The translations under genes and the position numbers were made by a program. From Chiridota heheva (taxonomy: Eukaryota > Echinodermata > Holothuroidea > Apodida > Chiridotidae), in assembly GCA_020152595.1 (NCBI GenBank), contig JAIGNY010002073.1, forward strand, positions 1,295,001 through 1,359,000: a stretch of DNA of 64,000 nucleotides, read 5' to 3'. The notes under the pieces are model-generated. The model was not told the DNA's origin. It saw only the letters and a program-made list of their open reading frames with translations, and searched no databases. Below, piece after piece: positions 1-11,000 of this stretch (its first letter is position 1; every line of letters starts with the position of its first letter).

Positions 1-391
1 AAAGTTTGATCTACTTTGGAAATATGAGCTAAAAATAACGGCGCTGTATCAGTATCGAAATCAACGGAGGAAATATTACGTTGGGGGAAGTCCCCGGCTT
101 TGCACCGCTGACGTACAGACTCGACCTTTCAACTTATCTTCAAATACATGAAATAGGCCATAACGTTAGGCCCAAGGCCTTCTTAATATTACGGGCAGAA
201 TTTCGATTGTTGTTTTTTTACACTGAGTTATGAATATGTTTGGCCTATTTTAAAACAATTAAGGTAAGTGTTTTATGATTTATATCAACATTTAACGTTT
301 GTGCCAAGTCTCCTATTTGTAACTTCTGTTGGTGGTTTCCACAAATGTAACGTTATGATTGAAAGGCTCTCGCATCCTCAGTCATGTGTTT
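1..391. other. Unassigned AT-rich upstream DNA
   Basis: No open frame with recognisable protein content, no RNA gene and no convincing terminal repeat were seen. It may hold 5' noncoding sequence of the RNFT gene or intergenic DNA. Confidence 0.4.
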
Positions 392-517
392 GTGTAACAT
401 TAGGCCAGACTGGCTGCAGATTTGTGCAACATTAGGCCAGACTGGCTGCAGATTTGTGCAACATTAGGCCAGACTGGCTGCAGATTTGTGTAACATTAGG
501 CCAGATTGGCTGCAGAT
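392..517. repeat. 32-bp tandem repeat, about 4 copies
   Basis: Units start at 392, 424, 456 and 488, each containing AACATTAGGCCAGACTGGCT with one or two substitutions (GTGTAAC/GTGCAAC, GACTGG/GATTGG). The high identity points to recent duplication. Confidence 0.9.
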
Positions 518-1540
518 AATACAAATCCTTACTTAGCCTAAACTATATAACCACTACAGACCTAAGATTATCAAGGCGTGCAATTTTTGACATTGACGAC
601 AGCAAAGGGGAAAAGGAAAACAAATGTGGTGAACGCTTGATTTTCGTGGTTGGAGTCGAAGTAACCGTGTAGTAGCTCAGTAGGGTTTTGCCAAGTTGGA
701 GGGGAAACTTTATCATTACAGTCAATGGGATACTTTTTTTTTATGAATATTTGTGTCGCCTTAGCCAGTCAGCGAAAATTAATGGTACTCATGAGTCATA
801 GTCATACGTTGGAAACTACTAGTAATAGTACACAACATATGTGAAGAAATCAATTCTGTCCAGTATTTGTTGAAAAATGACAAAAAATGTGTTTTTCTCC
901 TATTGACTGGATAATAAGTGACTGTTTATTTTCCCCTTTGACTGAAGTTTGAGATCGTCAAAAAAGCTTTGTTACTTCGCAGTGCACCACAACATTCCCG
1001 GATGTCCAACCTCAAGAATGAAATGTCAGTTTTTTTGCTCTAAAGTTGGGCCCTAGGCCTAATGTAAATTTCAGTTAAACAGGCCAGCTAGGCCTATAAA
1101 ACTAACGTTTACATGGTTTGGGAACTTAATATTCTCGCTAATAATAACAGTATACAGTAACTCTTCAGCATTATTTGATGGAAAAGGTGTGTTGAAATAA
1201 TTTTAATATAAAAGGTAGGCCACTGTTTCGGTAAAAGGCCTATAGCGGTAAATATCTATAGGATTTTTGCTTTTTCTTTTTTGATTTTGGTTTTATTCCG
1301 TTGTATTTATGTATTTGAACTTTTCCTTTTTAGATTTGGGTCATTTAAGTAGAAACTAAGCCAAACGTGTTTAAAAAAGAAGAAGTATTCTTACATTTGG
1401 CTTTCGATCAAAACTTGTATTCTTCAGTGTGTGTCCTACTAGCCTACTGTACTGACGAGTGGAGTCTGCAAGCCCTTTTGCCATTTAAGTGAAATAAAAA
1501 AAATAAAGAAACATGCACATAATTTATGTAGATCCTCATT
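518..1540. other. Unassigned AT-rich DNA
   Basis: Low-complexity T-rich stretches and scattered AGGCCTA words. No coding or structural feature could be supported. Confidence 0.4.
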
Positions 1541-1545
1541 TTCAA

Positions 1546-1626
1546 GTTAGGTTTTAGGATTAAGTTTTAGGATTAGGTTTAGGATTAGGTTTTAGAATTA
1601 GGGTTCAGGATTAGGTTTTAGGATTT
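1546..1626. repeat. Degenerate telomere-like TTAGGA repeat
   Basis: About 80 bp of variants of TTAGGATTAGG(T) in irregular 11-14-bp spacing, one reading TTAGGG. It resembles a decayed interstitial telomeric tract or an unrelated minisatellite. Confidence 0.6.
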
Positions 1627-2400
1627 TGACATAGTTGGCATTGTTAAAATTCCTCAGCACCGTTATTCAGCATTTTTTCTTCAGTTCCCATCAAAATGGC
1701 CAATAACAATGCAAAATTTGTGAGCCCATGATTTATCCTTTTTTAATGAAATTTACTTGAAAAGATATCAATTTGAAATTATTTTGGAATAATGGGAAAA
1801 TAAAGAACATTAAAATTGCTAAAAGAAGGTAAGAAGTTTTTCAAAATGACTAATAAGAATGATTTTCTTGAAGCCTCAAATTTTGTCTCCAAATTTTATC
1901 GGATTGAAATAACCCCTATTTTTTTCCCAAAAGTTTGTAGATTGTTGACTAAAATAGATGTTTTAAGATTTTTAAATCTTTCCTTTATAAATCCTGAAAG
2001 TTTCAAGAAAATCAGTCACCAATAAGTATTAAAAATGTTGAAATTAATTCCTATATAGCAATTTACCGCTATATTAGGCTTTTTCCAATGTTTCTAACAT
2101 TAGGCCTAGGCTATGTATGGTTTTTGCGTTGAAAACAATTTTTTCAAGAGATATGCACATGATAAAGCTAAGCCTAATGTAAGGTTTGGTTTCACCTTTG
2201 CGTCTGGTTTTTGTACATGAAAATGGCATGTGCAATAACAAAATGGACAATAGGCCTACTGTATCATGAAATATGTTATTGGGTTGTTGCAATAAAATTA
2301 TAATTTGCCTCCAGTCTCCAGTAGTCTCCAGCCTCAAGAAATTTCCACATGTGGATGTATTCCTACTGGAAACTAGACATGAATGTTTAAACAATTGATT
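1627..2400. other. Unassigned AT-rich DNA
   Basis: Short open frames here have no family resemblance and are AT-biased. Nothing else is supported. Confidence 0.35.
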
Positions 2401-2404
2401 TAAT

Positions 2405-2625
2405 CTTTTGTTACATTAATGTCTGTCATGTTTTTTTTTCATAACGTGTTATTGACAAATGGAACTCTTTGCCTAGTTGTGTGTGCTCTATCTTTGGATA
2501 GTTTCAAAGGAAGACTCGATAAGTATTGGAGTTCATGCCTGTGACTCTACAATCACAGAGAGAGTGTTTGACTTTGAGGAGATGGCCTGCGGCCAACAAT
2601 ATCTATGATGATTATGATGATGTTT
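2405..2625 (+). mobile_element. 5'-truncated LINE 3' tail with ATG-rich microsatellite end
   Basis: In two frames the DNA reads VIDKWNSLP and then LSLDSFKGRLDKYW, the usual C-terminal motif of CR1/L2-like LINE polymerases (W-N-SLP, then ..S.DSFK..LD..W). It is followed by an ATGATGATT-type tail at 2603-2622. Frameshifts and stops show it is dead. Confidence 0.65.
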
Positions 2626-2628
2626 ATA

Positions 2629-2939
2629 ATGCACTTGTCAATTTACACCCCTGGACATGGTGAGTCATTGCACCAAAGTGGGTGACCAAAACATGTACAT
2701 TGATGCACCCCCCAGTCACATAAGTGATGACATTTTTTGTGAAATGTCTTGCCCCAAATCACTCACCTCTGTACAAAGTCAATGATTCTGAAATAAATTG
2801 ACTCACCCCAGAGTCACTCTAGTGACTGACAATTTGGTACAATGACATACATGTGAGTCACTGTTTCCTATTTCAATGATTCACCTTTGACAGACATTGC
2901 CGGGGTAGTAGAGGTGAGTCATTCAACTGACAAGTGCAT
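2629..2939. mobile_element. Small non-autonomous DNA element with 12-bp inverted termini
   Basis: ATGCACTTGTCA at 2629-2640 is repeated inverted at 2928-2939 (TGACAAGTGCAT). The subtermini also share GGTGAGTCA-type words inverted, and the interior carries many GTGACT/AGTCAC words. No clear target duplication was found. It abuts the preceding LINE tail. Confidence 0.65.
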
Positions 2940-3499
2940 AACATCTGGCATCAGTACAAGGATATTAAATTTTAGTATTCTTCATTAAATAGTTTAGAAA
3001 AGTCCAATGCTTGATAGTTTTCTTCATTAAATGGTTTAGAAAAGTCAAGTTCTTAATAGCCTTAACACAGGAAAACTTCTTCATATTGCAACTCAAGCCT
3101 TTTGTTTAATATTTTTTGTATTATTTCCACTATCAAATAGATGATTATTGATTGATTTTCTAGACATTGGCACACATTTTGTAGATCTTGGCTTACATTT
3201 TATAGACATAGGCACTTATTTTGGAGTCCAAAAATTATCTTCCGCACACACTTTGCAAATTACAGTATGCAGTCTGGCAAGGATATTCATGGAGATTTCT
3301 GGATCACCAAACTGATCCAAACCTTATCAGCAGGACACTTTCTACTCAGAATCGCTTTGTGTTTTTTTACCATCAATGTATAGGCCTATTGTTGATAAAA
3401 GAGAGTCAAAGAACATTAAGATTGCCTGTTACAAGGTTTAGATAAAATCTGCTGAATTTATCGAAAATTGTCAGCCACAAATTGAATATATGTCGTATA
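2940..3499. other. Unassigned DNA with a short duplicated segment
   Basis: TTCTTCATTAAAT(A/G)GTTTAGAAAAGTC occurs at about 2980 and 3021, a local tandem duplication. No gene is seen. Confidence 0.4.
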
Positions 3500-4802
3500 G
3501 GGTAAACTGGGGTAAAAAGGCCCATGGGGGAAAACGGCCCATCATTTTTGTTTTCACTTCTATTAAAGCCTGGTAAGATGTATTGTTACATGAATTATAT
3601 TTTTATCAAGTACACGGTGCATAAAACAAATGATGGTAATAATGACAATATATAGTATGGTTTAAGGATAGGTAGCTGTTTTTAAATACAATCTGTAAAA
3701 TAAAGTAAAAGAAACTGGCCATCGAAACTTTAGCCTATGTCTCTTAAACAGTCAATTTAAAATATGATCTTGCAAGTTTTTATTACAATTTACTTGATAT
3801 ATTTTAAAGAGGCTTACTTACATAGTAAATCATTATGTTAAAATGTTTAAATAATTTTAAAACATTTTTATAATTTAGTCATATTTGGGTGGACCTTTTA
3901 ACCCCAAGCAAATGGAAATGCCTTTGGTAAAACGGCCCCAAAATAAATTTTACCACATAATGTTAAAATTGGCACATAAACAAGCTAAAGATATATGTTG
4001 TACCTGGTGTTAAATCAAATAAGTAACCTTACTGCGTGCTAGTCATGTATGTAAGTAGACAGTAGCTACAACCATATACTTTCAATTTCACTAATATTTG
4101 AAACGAACTTTTAGTTTTTAGACAAGTTTCCACCAGTCTGCAGTATACAATAAGCTATACAAACTTGCACATGTACATTATTTACAACAATCTTGCACAT
4201 GAACTATTAGTTAATGAATTGCTTCAACTGCAGTACACTTTGTGAAGGGCACAGAAGTCTCATCACAACAACCAGAGCCCATGACATTCACCTCGTATGT
4301 ATGCCACCGCATTGCTCACACGTATCCCAACCCCATAATGTCAACATGTTTGGACCAGCCAAGAAAATGTTGAGTAAAATACTTCAGCAACACTACAAAA
4401 GGTTTCCCTACAAAGATATTTTACATTTTATTTGTATTTTATTTGTGGTAAATTTTGTTAAATGTTATTTATTCAATGTTGTAGTTTGTAAGATATGATA
4501 TATCATTCAGTATTTAAACTACAAAAAAAAAGAAGATTATACCACTTGGCCAACTTGTGGTGTAGCCATCTTTAAAAATAGTAATTGGCTAACCCTAACC
4601 CCGAGACCCAGGGAAAATAGCCCACCCGACTTTTGTTTTCTTCAATCCCCGCAAATCATTATGATGGTACCAAAATTTGGTATGGTCATAATAGAGAAAA
4701 TATGTAATGCTAAAAACCACACATTGATTTCCTTGTATCATAAAACTATTATGAGATATTTTACATTCATTAAAAAGGTGGCTGTTTTACCCCAGTTTAC
4801 CC
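3500..4802 (+). mobile_element. pogo/Tigger-like Tc1-mariner superfamily transposon, decayed
   Basis: Perfect 18-bp inverted termini GGGTAAACTGGGGTAAAA at 3500-3517 and 4785-4802 are flanked by TA on both sides (3498-3499, 4803-4804), the Tc1/mariner target duplication. Inside, 4214-4390 reads GHRSLI, HDIHLVCMPPHCSHVSQP and FGPAKKMLSKILQQHYK, which matches the middle of pogo-type DDE transposases. The Asp expected before GHRS appears as Glu, and most of the transposase is missing. The element lies just upstream of the RNFT coding start. Confidence 0.85.
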
Positions 4803-5040
4803 TATCTTCCTTTTTTATCTTTGTTGATGATTATTTAGGCACATGCCAGGGATAGCACACAAAAGTCACATGACTTATTACCATTGTGGTCCCAATGATA
4901 AATTTTGCCGTAGTATTCACAACTTTGAGCCGTATGTATGTTCAGTGTTTTATTCAACTGTTTCTCCTTCGATGCAGGTAATCAGCATGTTATGAACATA
5001 GCAGTTTCTTCTAGTATTGTGCATATCACATGTTAATATC

Positions 5041-8000
5041 ATGGCCACAAGCACAGCAGAAAACAGCATTGGAAGGCAGCTGGGCAGTGTCCTGGAGAGT
5101 TTTGTGCCCGGATTAGCCACAATGGAGGAGCCATATCAACCACATCAAAGAAACTCTGCCAATGCAGCATCAGACGAAGTAGTTCTTGATATGGGAAATG
5201 ATGGAGAAAATGACGAGGAAAATGCAACGCATGGTGGAACAAATAGACACAATTCAGAAGAAGGCCAAGGTGGCACAGGCATCACAGAAATGAGAATTTT
5301 TAGAACATTGACTGATAAATTGTTAGGTTTCCTATTGATCCTAACAGCAAAAATTTTGTATGATCATAGCTTGGGTAAGTTGAAAAATGTATATCACTCA
5401 TTTTAATATTATTGCCTGCAAACTACTCTTTTCCTTTGTAACTTTTCATGATGAAGTATTTCCCAACTTGGGCTTTTCATTACTTAATATTTTCTGACTT
5501 TTCATTAGAGTGTAAGTGTAGATTTCTGTTTTTACTTCTCTGGGTCCAAGTGAACTTCAACATCATTGATGGGCAACAAAATAGGAAGTTCGTTTAAAAA
5601 TTAGATTTTCAGAGTTGGTAATTTGATGATTTCAAATAGAAATCATTGAGTTGGTGATCATGACAAGTTAGGCTGCAGCTGCTTTTTCTGTTATTCATGA
5701 TTCATGTATATTTCTGAAATGTTCAAAATGTAACTTGAAAGATCTTTATTTCTAGAAATGATTCAGTACATACACTTACAAAGAAACATATAGCAATATA
5801 TATTTGTGCAAAAACAAACCAGTGGAATCTTAAATTTATCAGACATAATCAGTCTTTTTCATCTATTAATATCAATTGAAAATACTGGATGGGTTTAAGG
5901 CTGTATATTCATGTGATGATTAATCGCCCTTTATGGCAATGTCTTTTGATTTTTGTAATGCATTTATCTATCTGATTTACTTACTTTGTTAGGTCTTCTA
6001 GTTTTCATCGGCTTATTTGGAACTTTCACCCATCACAACTCAACTTTGAAGAGACAAGTGTCATTGAAGGTACTTACTGTATATGTGTCTTGGTTTACTG
6101 TAGTGTCAATATATGGTCTTATTCTATAATAACATCATTAGATTTACATAAAATGTGTATATTCCATGTATTGCATGACTCTGATTCATGATAATGCCAA
6201 ATATGTCTAAGAAATAGATAAACCAAATATGTCTAAGAAATAGAAAAATGAGTTTTTTGTATAAGTTAAATCCATCCGAGTCATTAGGCTCATTGGGCCG
6301 GTGCATATTCCCGGTTTCCAGGATGCCAGTCCATCGCAGGTTAACTCCCCAGCAGCGCTGGTACTCATTTTACAGCTGAGTGCACTGAAGCAAGTAGAGT
6401 AAAGTGCCTTGCTCAAGGACACAATGCAACGCTCGTGGCAGGAATCGAACCCGGCACCTTTCGCAGACGAACATGACTCTTTAATCACTGAGCCACTGCA
6501 CCTCTGTTTTTTGTTTAGATGAGTAAAAAATTGAGTTGTTATTGTTGCTTTTGTGTCGTTGGGATTTCTTTGTCTTGCAGAGATCTGAATGTTTGTAAAT
6601 TTTGCAAACGTAGGATGTACTACCTAAACACATGCAGAAATATACTGGTTGTCTTACTGCTAGAGCACATTGTTTTGTGAATATATTTTATTTTCTAGAA
6701 CATTTTTCAATTATTTTCAGGAGAAGAAACGAGTGCCAACATTGTTGCTCATGATAGTCATGCTTCCATTCAGTGCTTTCTTTGTATACTTTGTGTTTTC
6801 TGAGCAGGAGCTTTACAAGTGGTAAGTTTTCCAGCTTAAACTTGGCAAAATTATCATTTTCTCTTGGTTGGGGTGCAGAGCATGGTTTGGACAACAAGAA
6901 CTATATGTCAATAATAGAGCAAACTTAATTTTTTTTTTTTAATTCCTAAAAGTGGAATTTTACCTTTCATTTCAGTTGTCATGCATCTCACTGCATCGCA
7001 GGGTTCTAGCTAGACAAGTTTGAGTGCCGGGCTCCAGTGACAATCAGTGGCATGTCCAGGGTGACCTCCTAGCCACCCCCTCCCCCCTTCCAATAAATTT
7101 AGTCAACTTCTATTGACAATTTGTCAACAAAAACATTTTTTATTTTTTTATTTTTTTTCCGGAATGCTAAAGGGGGAATTCTCCATACCCCTTTGGGATG
7201 CAGGGGCAACAGTATAGCAGGGAACCTGGGGTAGTGCCCTAAGATTCCAAAAAATTCTGTGTTGTATAAAGGTAGGTGTTTTGAAGGCTGGAATCCCCCT
7301 AAAATTAACTTCACTGGAGTTTTTAATTTTGATATAAAGAGATTGAAAGGATTAAAAAGTAATATCATTTTACAAATATGTATTGTGCTTTAACCCTTTT
7401 TTGCGATGCCATCCTGCTGTGTATAGCTGGTACATGCGATGCCATCCTGCTGTGTATAGCTGGTACATGCTTTAAGTTTCATATTAAATTCAGTTTGGTG
7501 AAGCCTATCAACTTAGTGGAGGAAGGATTAACGGAATATTTTATGTACAATGAGACTAGACTGTCAAAGCCGCCCCCCCCCCTCCCAAAAAAAAAGAAGA
7601 AAAATTACAAACATGCCGGAAACTCTTTTCTCAATTCATCTCTTAATTCCCATTGTTATTCATCTTGCCCCAACTTTTTACTGCTTTTATTTTCATCCCA
7701 TTATCGTTCGACGAAAGCCATACATTATTATAATTATTTCAAGTTAACTAGCGGCACATGTTACTATGAACTACGCAACAACTTTTGTCAATATCAAATC
7801 CCAAGAATATAGATCAGTCCATTATAATGTTAAGTGCATATGAGGTTTATACCAAATGTGATTGGCTACTTACCTACATTTGGACCAGTCTATAAGCAGT
7901 CTTGGGCCCTTGGGGGTGTAGTATTTACTTTGTTCAAGTTTGTTTGTATTGTAAGTGACGGACTTGGCAAGCTGCCAGCAGTGATTCACAAGGATTAAAA

Positions 8001-11000
8001 CCTGCACTGTGTGCTTGTGAGTATGTTTATGTTGGTGACGTGTATGGGTGATGTTATGATAATATCTATGCTCGAGTACGTTAAATTCCTGTATAGTTCA
8101 GTTGTTTTGATCGGAATTTATTGTACATAATGTAAATGTATGTTAAATAATGTGTGTAAATCAGCAGATGACATAAAAAAAGCGAGATTAAAATAATATA
8201 TGTTTAAATACTTAATTAATAACCCAAATTGAACTTTTGAGTGCCGGGCGGAAGACTGAATCTTAGAGCCAAGTGCCGGGGCGGGGATTGCGAGTCTTGG
8301 GCGGGCCCGCCCGGCACCGCCCACCGTAGCTAGAACCCTGCTGCATTGTTATACATTTCCAAATTCTTGATCTTGAAAGTCTCATTAATAAGAACAAAGC
8401 AATTTATTCTCCTAAATAAAAACCTGAATTTCTATGGAATGCTTGGAGTTCAAAAATTAGGTGGATGCAACTGCGAGACGGAGGTAAAAAATGTGTGTCG
8501 GAGGTAAAATAATTGTTAGTCGTTAATAAAACATTTAATTGCTGATAAAACTTTTTGTTGTTGATGAAACTTTTGTTGTTGATAAAAAAAAAATGTTAGT
8601 GGACTTTTGAGGCGGTGCGCTCTTTCGATTACTGAAATATTTTGTAATGACAAAGTTTTGTCAGTGATAGTTTTATCAAAGACAAAAAAGTTTCATCAAC
8701 GACTTAAAGGTTTTATCAACGACTAAACTTTTATCAACGACTAACAATTATTTTACATGTACCTCCGACACACATTTTTTATCAACGACACACAATTTTT
8801 GTATCAATGACTCACAGTTTCACCCACCTAATTTTTTGCACTCCATCATCATCATCCTTCGGCTGTGGAGCAGGCGACCACAAGATTTCTCCATGCACAG
8901 TGATCTTTGACAAGTGTGTCTATCTGTTCTGCTTGGACGTCTGCATCATACCCTAACATACGTTGAATGTAGTTAATACAAGAGGTGTGTGGACGTCCTG
9001 GTCTTCTTTTGCCATGAGTTGGAATGTAGAGAGCATATTTTCTAGCAGGCTCCTCCTCTGGGAGACAAAGGATGTGTCCTAAGAATCTCACTTGGCGATT
9101 CCTTACACAGTGGATAAGAGGCTCAGTGTTGGTCATGTCATATATGCTGGCATTTGAGACACGATCTCTCAATTTGATATTTAGCATAATCCTAAAGCAG
9201 GAGGTAGCAAAAGCGTTTGCACTCTACATGTTCCATAAATCTCTAACTGTTTGTGGGATGATGATATATACCCCTAAAGAAATTGTCTTTACTTTATTTT
9301 ACTTATCTGTAGTATGAAGTACTGGTAGTGAGATTGTCATATTTTTTTTTTTCTTCAGCTTGATTTTCTTGAAACCCTCCTTCGAATCATTTGGAATATG
9401 GGCCGTACTATGGTGTGCAGGAATAACAGATTTTACCCTCAAGTTTGTCACCCTCTTCTGTAAATGTATAGTGGCCTTAGTTCCTGGTAAAGTTCTGGAA
9501 TACAAGAGAAGGGTAAGATCATTATTCTTATGGTAATGTGTTCTATTGTAGTTTGAATTTGTCATATATAAGTACAAACTAAGGGTATAAAGACATCTTA
9601 AAAAGAATTTATGATGGTCCGAACAAGGCACACATGCAGAATGCACTGCATGTTTAATTAAGACTTCACTGAGAATCTGAATTCTCATTCCATCTCATGA
9701 AGCCCTAGGACTAGAATAAATAAACCACTGGGACTTTGAATGTCAGTTCCCGGCCTCACGAAAAGTTGTTTGTTCTCTTCTGTGCATATTCCGCCCACTT
9801 GTATTTATGAATATATAATAAGCTGAAACATGCTGTTTATCGAAGATGATTACAGCGTTGCAACAAAAAATTTTATAAAATCATAGAAATTGGGAAGATA
9901 AAGGGTTGAAAATACTATCCATAAACATAGTAAGAAAAAATTCAAGCATAAAATAATGAAAATGGGAGAAATTAATAATGACCAAAAATCAGGGAAAAAT
10001 AGGTGTTGGAAAACGTGGTCAAAAACCACTTTTTTAGTTATGAGCCCAAAATTTTTTACATAATGTATATAATTAAAAATTTTTATGTACTGAAATATCA
10101 AACGAATTCAGAGAAAGTGGGTCAGGAGTTCGATGAATAATCACCCATTTTGCCAATTAGCAAGATCCATTTGAAAGACCATCGTATGATACAACGTGAT
10201 TGGTCAGTTGCGATTAAGTGGTATTGTTTACGTCGGTATCGTGCACTCATATTGTAGTACTGTAGGCCTACTATAAAGATGTGCACAAAATGGTACGAGA
10301 TATATGACAACAAAATCACATTTTAGTCACGTCGAAGATGTCATTTCAAAGGAAATAAAGGAACATACACTTCAGATATCATAGATATAATGTATACGAA
10401 TTTCAGTTTGTTAGGAATGATATTAAGTTACAAAAATGTGCACTATGATGAACATATTGTCTGCAGTGTGATTTTGTCACTGTGAGTTGGGCATGGAAAT
10501 TCATGCTACAGTAAACTGACTTCCTACAGTACAGAAGGTTGCTACTCAGTAGTTCAGTATAGAGTTATTTTACATTTACTAATATTTCCAATATATTAAT
10601 ACACGACATAACAAGTGTAATGATTTCTCTATTTTCTTTGTGTTTCTTCAAAAAACACAATTTCCACTTTGGCATGAATTTCCCAAAAAAATCAACCATA
10701 GATGTTGAGGTAATGTTGAAGTGTGATATTGTGTCAGGGCATTTGCAAAACTTTTTCCTCCTGATACAATTTCCAAACAAAAAAATTCTTAACAGAATGT
10801 AATTTACCAGATGCACTAAATGCAGGTCTAATTTTCCTTTAAATCCAAAAACAAAATCATGGATTTAAAAATGACAGAGATATCACATCTTGTTCTTATT
10901 ATGTTTTAAAGAAAGTTGTTCATACAATCACTGCCACTATAATTTTTTAACACAACCTATACAGAAAAAGCAGAATGGGGAAAAATAATTATATAACTAT

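Noticed and set aside
5017-5040. Upstream extension of the RNFT protein by eight residues
   Set aside because: That start is TTG; the first ATG in this frame is 5041 and has a good initiation context.
6441-6495. A functional tRNA gene on the minus strand
   Set aside because: A and B boxes are present but the acceptor and anticodon arms do not pair, and the sequence continues into a SINE body.
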